Below, piece after piece: positions 13,169-26,400 of a DNA stretch of 64,000 bases. Below the pieces are notes generated by a model, which ran no database searches, was not told where the DNA came from, and worked only from the letters and a program-made list of their open reading frames with translations. Made by a program: the position numbers and the translations under genes. The DNA lies in the NCBI GenBank assembly GCA_964036045.1, contig OZ038383.1, positions 62,315,725 through 62,379,724 of the forward strand, read 5' to 3'. The DNA comes from Eutreptiella sp. 'Long Island Sound 2002' (taxonomy: Eukaryota > Euglenozoa > Euglenophyceae > Eutreptiales > Eutreptiaceae). Positions within the stretch are counted from its first letter, which is position 1. Every line of letters starts with the position of its first letter.

Positions 13169-14165
13169 GTGGTGTGTGGCTTCTTGCGCATTGCATGGTG
13201 GGTTGCCTACCTTGCTTACCTATTTGTGGTTACCTCCCGACGTACTTACCTTACAATTGATGCTTACCTTGTGAGGTGCTTCACCTGCGATTGGTGGTTC
13301 TCTTGTGAGGCACTTCCCCTACCATTGATGGCTACCTCGTGAAGTCCTTTGCTTACCATTGTTGGCTACCCCATGAGGTACTTCCCCTACTGTTGGTGGG
13401 TACCGTGTGAGGAACTTTGCTTGTGATGCGTGGTTGCCTCATGAGGCACTTGGCGTGCGGCTGGTAGTTACCTTGTGTAATGCTTGGCTTGTGATTGGTG
13501 GCTAGCCCATTAGGTACCTCATTTACAATTCATGGCTACCGGGACAGTTACTTCACTTGTGCCTGCGGGCTTCCTCATGGGGTACTTCTCTGGCAATGGA
13601 TGGTTACTTAGAGAGGTACTCTGCTTGTGACAAGTGCTTAATCACGCCCCAAGAATCTCGTGAGGTTACCATTGTTACAGGGGAAGCACCTCAAGGCTCA
13701 GGGGCTAACCATTGGTTGCAAGCAAAGTACCTCACGAGGTTACCAGAAATCCCAAGCGAAATACCTCAAGAGAGAAATACCAATGGCAGGCGGTGTGCCT
13801 TGCAAGGTAACCAACCATCGGGGGTGAGGTACCTTAGAAGGAAGGGAATTAATCACACACAAAACACCTCGGGATGCAACTACAAATCGCAAGAGAAAAC
13901 CAAGTGACGTACCCAGCATTCACAAGTGAAGTACCTCATAAGTTAACCACTCATCAGCAGCAAAGCCCCAGAAGGAGAACAGCCAATTGCAAGCGAAGTA
14001 CCCCCTGGGGTCACCACTAACGCATCTCACAAGGTAACCGCCACACGCACGCGAAGTACCTCACCAGGTGATTCCCCATCGCAAGCAACGTATGTTGCGA
14101 GGCCACCATAAACCACAAGCGAAGGACCTCAGCTAGTAGTCACCAATGATAGGGGAAATACCCTC
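13165..14165. repeat. 34-bp minisatellite arranged as two inverted halves
   Basis: From 13,201 to 13,642 thirteen consecutive units are each exactly 34 bp, consensus near TCATGAGGTACTT, then GCTTGCGATTGGTGGTTACC. A less regular unit precedes at 13,165. From about 13,655 to 14,160 about fourteen units of the reverse complement follow (GGTAACCA, then ATCGCAAGCGAAGTACCTCA), mostly 33-35 bp with one short unit. The switch point is near 13,645-13,655. The array directly abuts the 5' side of the arm-A LINE. Confidence 0.9.
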
Positions 14166-16480
14166 CCCGTGCATATCCATCCCTCTCCCTGGGGACGACA
14201 GTTCCGCGCTACCCGGGGTGGGGTGGGGGGGCATCCCCAAGTGACACCCCCCCGAGGGCCGCATGCAGGTCACAAAGCGCTCCACATGTGCACTTTTTGT
14301 TATACATATGCAGCAATGATCGGCAGTTCGATCATATTCCACATGTGTGTGGTGAACCACTTTATTCCTTCTCTACTAGCCTGGGTTGGGCAGCACCACA
14401 CATACCACACCGCATAGACTTGGGGGATCGAGGCCAGCACCGCCCGGGCCACGTCCATGGGGTCCGGGGTCATGGCCAGATGTTGGTTGCCCCGGAGGAG
14501 GCAAAGGAGGCTGCCGCCGCAAGTGACGCCCCCTCGGTGTCCCTCGGACACCTCGGCCTCGCCGTGCCACCCCTGGACCATGAGTGCCCTGCGGTGTGGC
14601 GCCTCCGCCTAGGCTCGAGGGACGGGGGCGCCGTGCTGGCGTACGGGGAGAGGGCCCACGTGCTAGAGGGGCGCCTATAGTGGGGCCACTGCATCCGGCT
14701 CCACTCCATGGCGTCCGTGCAGGGGGGGGGGTTGACGGACTGGGAAACCGTCGCCATATCGCTAGTGGTAGGCGTCGTGGATGGTGGCCCCTGCGACGGC
14801 GAGGCGCCGGGGGACCCGCTCCAGCGCCCAAAACACTCACTTGATGTCCGCCCCTGTGGCGGTCCAGTAGAAGAAGCATCCTACGAAGATGTCCTCTAGC
14901 CTGAGCTGGCACGGTAGCAGCCCCAAGACATGCAGTGCGCACGTGTGACGCCCAAGGGACACGTTTTTTGCGCCGGAGGCCCGCCGGTAGCGACCGGATC
15001 ACGCAGCGCAGCCCCAGGCGGAAGGCCAGCGCTACGTTGTGCCGTGCTATCCAACTATGTGTCTCCTACCGCCACTTGTTGCATCCCGTGCAGGGCAGTG
15101 GCAGCAGCCCACATTGGCCTTGCTCGAACGGGGTCCGCGACGGGAGGGCGCGGTAGGGCGGATACGTCACATTGTGCCTGGTGGTGGTGTGTATAGAGGA
15201 ACACGGCGTCCGGAACGCGCTAGACGGCCCCTGTACCTCAATGAGTGGGGGGCGGGGGTTCACGAATCACCCCAAGAAAGAGAAGTTTGCCGAAAGTTGT
15301 ACCTACTATGTCGAAAAGGGGCTGCAAGTTGCATGGTTGAATCGTGCAAACACGACCAATATCAGTGGGAGAGGATTGTCGCCCTCCCGGAAAGCTTTTG
15401 GAGAATACCTGCCTCGCAATGCCGCCAATTCGTGCATGAGGGGCTGAAGGGGGTTCCGTCAGCTTTTGGAGGAAGAGGACAGGCGCGTAATCAAGCATTT
15501 CATCTTATTTGATTTCAGGGCCGATCTTGAGGCTCACAAGTTGGCTTGGGGTGCGCGATGGCCTCCGGACGACTCTGCATATTGGCTGGCCATGTGTGTG
15601 CTGCACGCCCCGTTCGCCTGGCCAGGCCGGGGGTGGGGGGGGCATGCCACACCGCGGTGCCCCGGGTCGGGAGGGGGATGGGGGAAGGGGACGGTCTCAG
15701 CCGTGGTGGGGGGTGCTCTGGGCGGGGCTATCTGCTCCTCTCCACCGCGACTGCCTGGGGGCGGGGGGGGTGATGGTGTCTCAGTTGGCCCTGCCTCATG
15801 GGGGTTGGGGACTACACGCCGTTGCCTTCCGGGGGCTAGCACATCTGGGTCAGGGGGTGTGGAAGACGACCGTGCACGCGGCGGCGGTGTTGCCACGCCC
15901 ACATGAGCTTGCGGGTGGCGAGCAACACCCGTGCGGTGGTGTCGGTGTCCACGCGCAGCCGGTGGCGTTGCGACCCGGACTAGACATGTCCATGCCCGGC
16001 GCACCCTACTTGCTGTGCGTGACCCGCGGTGCAGACACGGTCCGCTTGGCCCGCCTGGGTGTGATCCAAGGGTGGGGGACGTGTCAGGCCATGAGGACCC
16101 AGACGGTCAGCGACCGCGGGCCGGCTGCGGAGGGGACTAGGGATCCACCGCGGGGAGCTCATGTTGCGGGCCACAGCCACATCCCACGGGTCACCGCCCC
16201 CCTGTTTTCGGTGAGTGCCGTCCATGCTAGCACCCGCAACGAACAACGACGAGGCCCGAAGGCACGGCCACCCCGGGTGTGATCCGGTGAACCAGTCATC
16301 ATTGTTGATCCAAATTGGCACACAGGGACTTCGATGCCCTGGCATACACTACGTCGAGTACCAAAACATCTAGCTCTTGGGGAGATGGTCGGCGAGGCCA
16401 TCCAAGGACGTTGTCATGTAACTCTTCTTGGCCGGCTATGAGGAGGTCCGCGGCTTGCGTGCCATAAGAAAGGCGTGTCG
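14166..16480. other. GC-rich spacer between the inverted arms, no supported gene
   Basis: Long open frames exist on both strands (for example 15,509-16,282 plus and 14,376-15,002 minus). They are Gly/Pro/Arg-rich, as expected from high GC, and show no recognisable domain. A plus frame at 15,039-15,512 has a more varied composition and could be a decayed coding fragment. I cannot assign any product. Confidence 0.4.
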
Positions 16481-16496
16481 GGCGTCATGTGCATTG

Positions 16497-17243
16497 CTAG
16501 TGACCCAAAAGGCGACCTACCGTAGCAGTATTACCACCTCTTGTTGCATACCGCCCTTCTTGCCCTTTTACGTAGTCACGCGCTTCATCCCTGGCTTCTG
16601 CCTTGCGAAACTTGCAGAGGCATGTCTCGCGGTCTCGCACTTCCCTAGCTTCTACTTGTGACTTTTTTGCCTGCTCCAGCATTTGGGTGGCTTTGGTTGC
16701 GAGCTGCATTCTCTCCTTCTTTCGATTTCTTCGGCTGCCACATTTCGGCATGATGCTATTGTCTGTCTACATCCATTCCTTCCTCGCTTTGTGTGCATGG
16801 GCCTCCTTGTCTTTGATGATCTTTCCGCCCCCTTCTGCCACCTTATCGCCCCGTGGCTCCCGTAGCTGCCCTTGTAGCCCACATCGACTAACAGCCATTA
16901 TGTTGTTCTTCCCCTGTTCAATTAGCAAGTTGCCAAGCCGCAAGGATATTTCCCGGGACCGGCAATAACCTGCCGGTTCCGTGGTCGAAAGTGCGAAGCT
17001 TTTTTGCCAAACGCCAGCATCGCCACCGCCAACGGCGTGAAACAACCTGTCCCGCGTCCCGGCCTCCGCCACCGGGTGCTTTGTGGGACTCCATGCTACG
17101 GGCTTGCCATTACTGGGCCTCTGGCCTGGCACGCTGCGGGGACGGTGGCTTGGATGCTTGGGTGGCTGGAGGCTTCGTGTACCCTTCGTGAGCAGGAGGT
17201 AAGCAGTCGTTTGAATGCAGGGTTCGAATTTGGGTGAATGCAC
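16497..17243 (-). other. Charged coding fragment reading across the arm B boundary
   Basis: A minus-strand frame (17,243-16,767) starts inside block Y and continues without a stop across the arm-B edge at 16,994 into unique DNA. It is followed in other frames by 16,751-16,497, a Lys/Arg/Glu-rich helical-looking segment (MPKCGSRRNRKKERMQ...). The varied, charged composition suggests a once-continuous gene interrupted by frameshifts. No family recognised. The continuity matters for deciding which arm keeps the ancestral order. Confidence 0.35.
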
Positions 17244-20200
17244 CTAAATTTTGAGGTTTTTCTTTTTGGAAAACACTACACTTTTGGTTCCTTTTGAGGA
17301 ATTTGAAGGGGGATAATTCATGTCCCGATTTCATTACGCATCCTTCGGTGAAAGCCCGGCCCGAAAAGCATGCACCACGGCCAAACAAGAAAACAGTGGC
17401 TAAACCTGGGAAGCCTGAGGCCTAGCCAACATATGAATTCGTGCAAATTCCGACGAGTTTCGTACGTTTCTCATGCGAGTTTCGCACGAATTCACCTTAA
17501 TTTCAGACTTGCTCACCCCCACCTTTGCCATACCACCCAGACTATGCGCCCCGGGCGCCCGTGCATGCACCCTAGCCACAGGCAACAATGGTCCTTGTTC
17601 ATGTTCTATTCTCACCGCCTTTTCTTGCGGCATCGGAACCGCTGCTCTAGGGTCTGAAGGTGCTGCACGTCGGTTAGAAGTCGTCTTCTTGTACGGCCCA
17701 CCTTTGGTGACATCCCACCCATGCGGTCCCGGGCTATAATCAATGGTGTGGTTGTCCACAACCACTGGCACCCCTAGTCTCCTCCGGAGGAGGCTTAGGC
17801 CCGCGCTGTTGCGCAACATGCGCCTCAGCCACCGGTGACTCCGCTCCGTAGCAAAGCAGGAGAAGGTTGACAAGATTCTCCATTTCTCTGCAAAAAAAAT
17901 ACATGTGGTCGATGCAAAGATGTGTGCATACCAATTTGCCCCACTGGAGCTCATGGTGGGCAGTGCCCATGGCTATGTCATGGGGCTGCACGTGCCTTCG
18001 GCGCGCCCTGCGCGCTAATTTCATGATGATATTCATCAATTGAGTCCCCAAGTTTACCATTTGCCGGTTGAAGCTCCCGAGTAGACCAATAGCTGCCTCT
18101 TGCCACCAAATGAAGCAACAAACCATCCATCACAACATTGAACAAGAAAAGCAGATCTGAATCAACTTCAAACCTTTGTTCCACCAAAGTTGTGCCCTCA
18201 AATTGAACAAGCAAGATTGTTCAACAAACAGTCTTGTCCCCACAGGTGTGTGTCTCAATACATTCCGCACAATAATTGGAATGGCATTCACCACATTCGG
18301 TCATAGTGTGCTTTTGACGGGCAGAATGCAGACATACCAACCTCCTCCCCAACAAGCCCAAAAAAAAAAATCTCCTTGCATGCGGGAAGGTCCATGACCC
18401 TCCCATATCCATACACCTGCGGAGGTGCCAGGAGCCAAACGACAAATTCATAATATTTTCAAATATCAACGGCCACGATGACCTTGAAAATGTTAGCCGC
18501 GCACTTTGGGTTCCCAAGGTCCACAAACCAGATCCCACTGACGGAACTGATCAGCATGGAATCCGCAAAGTGTCTCATGAAATTTGGGAAGTGGGGACAA
18601 TGGTTGAAACGATTCAACATGTCGGACCACCTGATTTCGTGAACAACATGATTCAAAAAATCCCGTACACACGCCACACCCCACCGCCTGTATCCCCAAC
18701 TCTACGGGGTTACACCAAACGGTGGGAGTCCATCACCCCAACTCCAAGGGCTCCCAACGTGGAGGAGCGAACTGTGAACCGTGTACCCTCAATAGCACCC
18801 GAAGATTAATCATAATTCGCCCGGTTTTCTCAAGCGCACCGGGAGGTTGGAGGCCCATAATTGGGCACATTGGCTACATCACCACTCATAACCGCTGCCT
18901 TGTAAGGCATCCCATCCCAGGGGTATGGATTGGAAATAGCCCAAAAAGGTGAGCTGCGCGTGCCCTGCGCGCCTTGCATGCTAACACTCCCTCTATATCG
19001 CCGGAGCTCCCCAACGTCAGCTCCAAACAGCCATGCGGAAAACCACGCGAACACACATATGGTTGCAAAATTTTCCCACTAGGTTTTGCACACGGACTCC
19101 CCTGCTACTTGATCTTGCTCCACACTGGGGTGTTGTAGGCAAGCATCAATCACCTTTTGGGATCCCTTGTTCCGCATGTAGGGTATGGCAGCACCACACT
19201 CCATCCTTACCTTCCCTGCTGTTTGCCTTCTCACTATTAATTAATGAGGCACGGGTGCAAAATTTTGTAGCGAGCGGTGCCTCATCTAAAATTGGGTGCA
19301 GCATGGTGCGTGCACCAGTGGCCGGAACTCAAGACACATCCCGAAGCCATGGCTACAGTCATACATCAGTTTACTCTATAAAAAAGGGTCAACCCACCGT
19401 TGCACGAATTACAGACCCATATCCGCCAACCACTCACTCTATGTGGTAATGGCCACACTAATACCAGTTGCAGTGCAAAAGGCGTTAGACCAGTCGCTGT
19501 CAACGCATCAATATGGCAGCCGAAAGGGGTGTACCCCCACAAAGCAGGCGATCCAGTTAATGACATGCTTGTCCGCAATGGATGATGCGGTCATATGTCT
19601 CCTTGACATAGCGAAAGCCTTTCCAAGCACACCACCCGATGCTATACACACCGCGCTAGAGCTAATTGGAGCACCACACTCCATCCGGATGCTGGTGTCT
19701 GCCATTTATAGCGGGTCAACAAACAGGTACCAAGATTTCCAATATAAGCTGCCAAAAGGCATAAAAGAAGGGTGCCCCCTATCGCCGTCGCTATTTCTGC
19801 TGGTGTTTGAACGTTTTCATGCAACGCGAGCAGCAGAGTTCCGGGTGATCCAGTTTTTCGTGTACGTAGATGATATTGTTGTATTAGCACCCAATGCGTG
19901 CAAATTGCGACGCCTTTTTCACTGCATTGATGAGCTATCCTCCGTGGTCGGCTTCCGAGTAAACCGCGGTAAAACCGAGGTGTATCACTGATCTGCAAAG
20001 CTCGAACACACCACATCCCAATGGGAACGGGATACAATACAGGTGAAAGCGCCAGCCTCAAATACCTAGGAGAAACACGGCACACCAATTTTTTTAGGAA
20101 AGGGTGCACACAGATATCTTGTCCAGAGCACATGCGGATGTTGCCCGATATGGACATCTCCCACTAAACAACTTTGAAAGGGCACAACTACTCAACTCCA

Positions 20201-22350
20201 TACTGATCCCACAGTGGGTGTATCATAGTTTGATCGTTCAAGACAACTGCCTTTTCTCATGGTTGGACAAGGTTTGTCGGTTATTGTCATTTCGGTCAAA
20301 GGTATGGAGAAGGTACACAATGTCACCTACACAATATCCCCAAAGAACGACGGGGGGATTGGGCTCCACCAAAGTTTTTGGGCTTTCAAGGCTCGATACA
20401 TCATAGTGATGCAAGACTAGGAAGGGAGGTGTACACCCACACCTACGTGTGTCCCGATGCCACACTACCCACGCCTAAGGATGGCGTAGTGCCGCCGTGT
20501 TTCATACCATGTGTCATCGATGGCATCCTAGGTTACCAATAACCTAGGTTTCGCTTCAATCGGCCGGGGGGGGCGTTCCAAATCATGTGCCGGGCATGGA
20601 CAGAACCCGATAGACCAGATATGTGTATGTGTCTCAACTGAAGTGTTTTGAGGGACCGCATCCAAGAATCAATGGCCCACGCACGCCGTCAGTCTATCCG
20701 GCAGCCGAGTCAATGCCGCAGCTGTCATCATGTTCTGCACAGACTCTAGACTGCTCCCCAGAGTATCCACTGAGTGTGTTGCTTTGCTTGTGTCAGCTCG
20801 TCTCAGGGCGAGGACAGGGTTTAGGGCCAACACTACAAGGAAAACCCCTACTACCACAACCAACAACGAAGACGGGGCACATCATGGCACAATGACGGCA
20901 GCAAACAAGCAGACAAACGAACCAGGGCCGCAAGGGTGGGGGCGGCAACCGCATATGGCCCACTGCACATCATAAGCCGGGTGACTGGCCCGCAAGACTC
21001 ATATCGAGTAGAGCTACAGGGATTAGTGATGGTCGCCAAATGGGCGCCACAGGGCGATTCCCTCAAGCGGTGGTGGACTCTAGGCCACTGAAGCCAGTAC
21101 GGGGGTGTGCGAATATGGACCTACGCCATCGTCTGCACCACAACCTATCCACAGTACCCATACCCGTCAACTTGATTGTAGGACACCAAACATTACGATC
21201 CTCACACACAACACGACAAATGTAACCATGAAGTGGATGGTTTGGCAAAGATGGCGGCAGATCTCCCAGTACCAGGCATCCCACCAACGGACATGTTGGA
21301 AATACACGTCGGAGGGGGGCCGGCCCAAACACCAGCAAAAAAGTGGATACTGCAAAGAAGGTTATGGCCGCGATTCACAGGGGCACATTGGGTGTCATGG
21401 CGGCCACTCAAGGGGAGACGACGCCCGTAATGGCTGCAATGGATATGGGGAAACAATCCCCATATCCATGAGACGATGCAATGAGACGGGTGTAGAGCAC
21501 CATCGACCAAACAGAAAGGCCTGTGTCCATTCTGTGGGGACAAAGATCAAGTGTATGTGCATCATAGGCTAACTAGATGCCCCCACGCACAACAGCGGCA
21601 GGACGATGCTCGACCGGAAGACCTACACCACGTAGGAGGTTTGCACGTCCCACAGTCCTTCATAGACCATATTCTAACAGAGCACATGCCCACAATGCAG
21701 TATCCGGTGGCATGGCACCAATACCATATGCTGATGGAGGTCACACAACTCCGCAAAGACTTGACGATGCCACCACGAACAATGACGGAGGGAATCGACC
21801 CCGTAGAGAAACGAGAAACACCATGGTACTATAAGCTAAATCCACACAGTCAAGCCCAATCCTACCATCAAGAAGTGGTGGAAGCAATGCTTTTATATAA
21901 ACGGCCAAGGCACAAGAAAAGAGCCAAACTCCCTCCTCCTGCGGACACACAACGGAAAAAAGTGCATGCCCCGGTGAGCAAGCTCCCGACACACATCACC
22001 AAACTGAAAGCCATCCAGATCATGAGCAATTTACCGCAAACCTAGAATGAACTCCGGCTAGAGCTGGAACGATGCCTGGGGCATAGCCCTGCGTCGCCCC
22101 CCCTCCCAGGCGCGGTGAGCAAAGCACTATCCCAGGTCTTGGAGATGCGACGGTTCTTGGCTAATGGGCTCCTCAAAGAACGACACTGCCACGGTAGCAT
22201 ACATCAAAACCTGGTGCGCCCCATGAAGTGTGAGACACATTGTTATGCCAAGCACGCCTGGCGAGCCATGCATTGCTACCACATAGTGCTACGTGGCCCT
22301 ATAAGCAAATAGGTCATCTTTTGGAGGGCAAAGGGCACACACATGATTCG
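16994..22350. repeat. Inverted, circularly permuted duplication: arm B
   Basis: Reverse complement of arm A with blocks swapped: Y at 16,994-19,325 and X at 19,326-22,350. The X end sits at GATTCG (22,350) and the Y start at CGAAGC (16,994). In arm A these two positions are 3 bases apart (9818 and 9814). The Y/X joint at 19,325/19,326 fuses arm-A positions 7485 and about 12,987, which in A are the two outer ends. No target-site duplication is evident at the outer edges. Confidence 0.9.
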
Positions 22351-22725
22351 TTGTCTGCAGTGTTGGGTAGAAGACCACGCAGAAACCTTGGAGGTGATGT
22401 GTCAAGCAGCCGCGACCCACGCCACACATGAGTACACAGCACAACGTCTGAAAGAATGGCGCCATCGAGTGACACACACCGTCCAGGCTTTTTGGGAATG
22501 CAAACAGTTGAATTTCTCAGGAGGCACAAAATGTGCCAGGCCCAAAAGTGGGAATCCCCCATTGTGCAGAAAAAAGGCATGTCTACGAGGATACCCAGCA
22601 GAGATTTCTCTTTATAGCCACAGAACAGGTCAGCCAGGGCATTATAGACTGAGTGACTACCTTTTCGACATTTGTGCAAGCCCCCAGGATGTGGCGGCAA
22701 TGCACAGCTACATACTCAGGTGACA
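19326..22725 (+). pseudogene. LINE (non-LTR retrotransposon) ORF2 relic, arm B
   Basis: Plus strand. The RT domain opens just after the Y/X joint (frame 19,296-19,991) with KKG...NYRPIS, DIAKAF, GCPLSP and YVDD (about 19,860). The post-RT segment lies at 20,030-20,410. RNase H follows, with DGS at 20,894, E in VELQGL about 21,010 and the final VDGLAK at 21,233. A zinc segment CPFCGDKD...HH...C lies at 21,525-21,590. The frame then runs, with two stops but no shift, past the arm edge at 22,350 into a second C-x2-C...ETLE...C segment (22,349-22,400) and on to 22,723. LINE ORF2 proteins commonly end with such a Cys/His segment. The pre-RT region present in arm A is missing. Confidence 0.85.
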
Positions 22726-23412
22726 AGAGTCCAGAGTTGCAATATACGTCCCACCGCGGCAAGCGGCATGTGAACTGTGGATCACACAGGACAATATATT
22801 GTAGGAAGACTGTCAGCATGATCCGGTCTGTTCGACCGAGCTTTTACGAGGCACACCTGAGTCTGAGTTAAAAAAAATAATGCTTGGTCCTTCGGCAATG
22901 TCCAGTATTTTAGGCGGAAATCAGAATTTCAGCTTGCCAGTATGGGAACAATTCATGCCATGCTGATTCTAGAAAAAAGGCTTCATTTCGCTTTTGTGCT
23001 GCTGTTGTGCAGGGGGGTTGTGTCAACAAAGCGTTGTACCTGGTAACAATTTGGGTCAGCACACTAGACAGCTTGCAAGAGGGCTGAATTCGGGTATGTC
23101 CATCAGGTTTGCACAAAAAATGTGTATGCTGTGCGGTTGTGCCCCCCGTGGGTCATGGGCATTCTTGGATCGGTTGGTATCTGGTACCTGACTGTTAGTC
23201 TGGCACATACCATGGAGAACCGCAACCATCTCAAAGTCTACGTTCCACCACAAAATTCGACTGAGAAATGGCGGCTTCTGTAGGATGGGGAAGATGAATG
23301 AGCTTCCTTGCTGCAGGTATTCCTAAATAGTCCATCCGCTGCATGGCCTGTTGGCGACTGTATTTTTGTACTGAGTTCACTTGTGTTGAACTGTTGAGAG
23401 CATTGAGGCTCC
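22726..23412. other. Region upstream of the ZC2HC1-like gene
   Basis: No coding region is supported. It separates the LINE tail from the first ATG of the zinc-finger gene at 23,413 and should contain its promoter and 5' UTR. I see no TATA box or other element I can defend. An in-frame TGA at 23,404 lies just before that ATG. Confidence 0.35.
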
Positions 23413-26400
23413 ATGCATGCCCATGGGGCAACCTCCCACACCGGCCCCGAATCCCACCCTGCACCAGAGCCAAAGCAAAGGTTGCACGACTTGATATTCC
23501 GGGCCCGAGGCCGTGCACATGATTTCGCACTGGAGATGAGCTATTTTCCATATCAGAATTCTGCCCGACATGTACTCCCGCTTCTCCCTCAGTGCACCGT
23601 TCACATTTTGCAGGAGCTCCATCCCCGTCTCCCACGGCATGCCTGTGCCATCAGGTGCTGGTGGCCACAACTCCCGCGCCCTGAAGCGGCCCCACCACCT
23701 CCCCTCCACCCAAGTCCCTCATGCCCCAATGCCCCCTCCTTTTGGACACCCCGCACACATGGCCCCCGCCCCTTTACTGGCCCCCCACGGATACGGTCCC
23801 CCAGGACATGGCTCGTCAGGATATGGGTCCCCAGGCTACGGGGTCCATGCATACAACCCCATGGGGGGCCACCCTGGCCCATTTTATGCCTTGGGCGCCA
23901 GGCCAAGGGCTGATGGGCAGGACGTCGTGTATGACAGCCACGCTGTGGGGGAGACGCTGGTGGATCTGGTGCCCTGTGAGAAGTGTGGTCGCACGTTTGC
24001 CCGGGACCGCATAGGGCGGCATCAGGAGGCATGTCAAGCCATGCGAAGGCGGAAGAAGTTTAATACCCGGAAGCAGCGCTTGGATGGTGACTCCTGCCCC
24101 CAGCGACGGGTTGTGGGACAAGGGATGTGCCAGAGTACATAGCAGGTGCCCTACAAATCCTAAAGATTTGCGATTTGCGTGTTGTTGTCCGCAAAAAAAA
24201 AATAAAACGCAAAAAATAAATTGATTTTCGGCGTCATGCCCTACGCAAAAATGGGTTCTGCAAAAAAAATTGCAAAAATAAAATACTTTTTGCCCCTGCC
24301 CCCTTTTTGCAGGACTGCCAGAATTTCCAAGAATGGCATTTCTCTTTCACAGCCATGTACAGTGCTGTGTTTTTTCTTGTTGTCTGATCCCGCAGAGTTT
24401 TCTGTGGCATTTTTTCAGCATTATTATTATTATTATTTCATTTATTATGTTTATTAATCTTATCACTATTATCGAGACGCACGGACAAGGCAGCATTTCA
24501 TGTACCATGGGCACTATTATGGACGAGTTTGGAACTGGTTTGTTGAAAAACTGGTAGACCTGAATCATGCTTGTTGGTGCTTATCTTGCAATCCCAGAGT
24601 CTTAGTGATCTACAGTTGTATGCCTGTCTAGGAATGGACTTGCAATCCCAGAGCCCAAGGTACGCACGGTCTCTTGCAGTAGCAACAAAATGAATCAACC
24701 CCAATCCCCAAAACGCAAAAAATGAATCAATTTTTGGCGTCATGCCCTACGGAAAAATGGGTTCCGCAAAAACAATTGCAAAAGTAAAATATTTCTCGCC
24801 CATTTTGGATGCTGTCGCCAAACTTTTGCTTACTATTAATTCAAAACACCCAACGCAAAAATTGGGATTCCGTGAATCTTTAGGATTTGTATGGTATGCG
24901 CGGGCGGGGGTAAATGTGAAGGTACAAAGGGGGCCTAACATGGACCCTCCCTCTGCGCTGAGTCGATCCTATGTGAGCACAACAACTCTGTGTGGTACAG
25001 TGGTTGTGGCAGATTTTTTGGGACCGCTGTTTCTGTGGTCCGAAATGGAATTCCACACCATTTTTCGTTGGTTTTGGTTGGAGAAGTGGGCTGTTTGATG
25101 GTTGCAAGCGTTGTGTGTGGGCATAGCAATATTCTGCTTGAGTTCCACTGCCTATCTTCCATATTTTGCTTTGTAGCTATGACTAGCATTGCTTACGGTG
25201 GCATGGTTGTCACCTTTCCGCGGTCCAATTGGCATCCTGCAGATTCTACTATTATTGGTCCCTCCATTTCGGGGGATCAAGACATTCATGTGAAGTACCT
25301 GCAGAATGGGAATGAGATAGAGCATGCTAAGAACACGAAGCTCAAATCCATTCCTCAGCCACTGCTCAAGGCCGCTTTAAACCCTCCCTCCAAGGAAACA
25401 GCCCCGGATTCAAATTAAGAGCAGTGAAAGCATGCTGCAAACACTCTGCAAAATCCCTTTGCCATGTGCTCGTGTGTACTGCCCTGTGTGCAAGGTTTGT
25501 GTCGGGTTCTGCCTCCACCATGTCACATTCTGCGTCAAGCTACGCTCAAGCACAGTGTTGCACGAGGACCCCACGGTACCGTTGTTTGGAACATGCCCTC
25601 TGAGTTCCCCGAGAACAAAGCACGGATCAATGCCTGTTTCTGCTTGCATTCACCTGTTTGACAATTAGCATTCCCTGTGTTTCCCCAGGCCTCAATGGTG
25701 AAGATTTCTTCGTGCCGAAGAGGGCCAAAAAAGTGTTCACCGCCAAAAGGCCGGAGTCCAAACCTGCATCCAACTGGAGGCAGGCGCATGAAGGTGCAGG
25801 ACCCCGCCCCAGTCTGCTCAAACCTTCTGGTCACTGAACCGTCGTGGATTCACATCCCACGGGCCTCCAAACTATCCATTTGATTCCAGTGCCGTCGGGT
25901 TGTGTTCCATTTGTGGTCAATGCGGCTTGAGTTGTGGCGATGTAGGGTGCCATGCATCGTTGGGCCTCCACTTCACCATTTTTTGCCGTGTTTTGTAGTG
26001 CCAGCGGAAACCCCGGCCCTTGCCCCTGGGAGGACAGAAGCGACAAGCGGGAGGGGGGCAGCTCGGGGTGAAGAAGAGGGGTATTGTCTGCAGCGATTCA
26101 AGACGGTTCGGCCCCATGTTTCTAAGCAATTCAAGTGCACTAAGCAGCCGAGAAGGCATGGGGGTCGAAGATCCCATGCCTGTATCGTGTGATACAAATG
26201 TCAGATGGAATTTCAGACAGATGGACGACGCAGTGGTGGTGGGCCTCCCAATGCTGGTGGACAGCGTGCGACTGCTGGTGTTCGGCAGTGATTGCCGCTG
26301 ATCTGCCACAGATGATGATCAGATCACAATAGCTGTCCAGTGGCGCAGCTTGCTGCGGGTTTTACTGGGCCTGCAGCTGCTGGCGTTGTGCACCTGTGAT

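Noticed and set aside
13165-14165. CRISPR array
   Set aside because: Units are contiguous 34-bp repeats without unique spacers, and the array reverses direction; the context is eukaryotic.
15509-16282. 257-codon plus frame in GC-rich DNA
   Set aside because: Competing long frames exist on both strands and no domain or homolog pattern is visible.
7485-22350. Simple inverted duplication or plain palindrome
   Set aside because: Block order is swapped between arms, which a simple inverted duplication does not produce.
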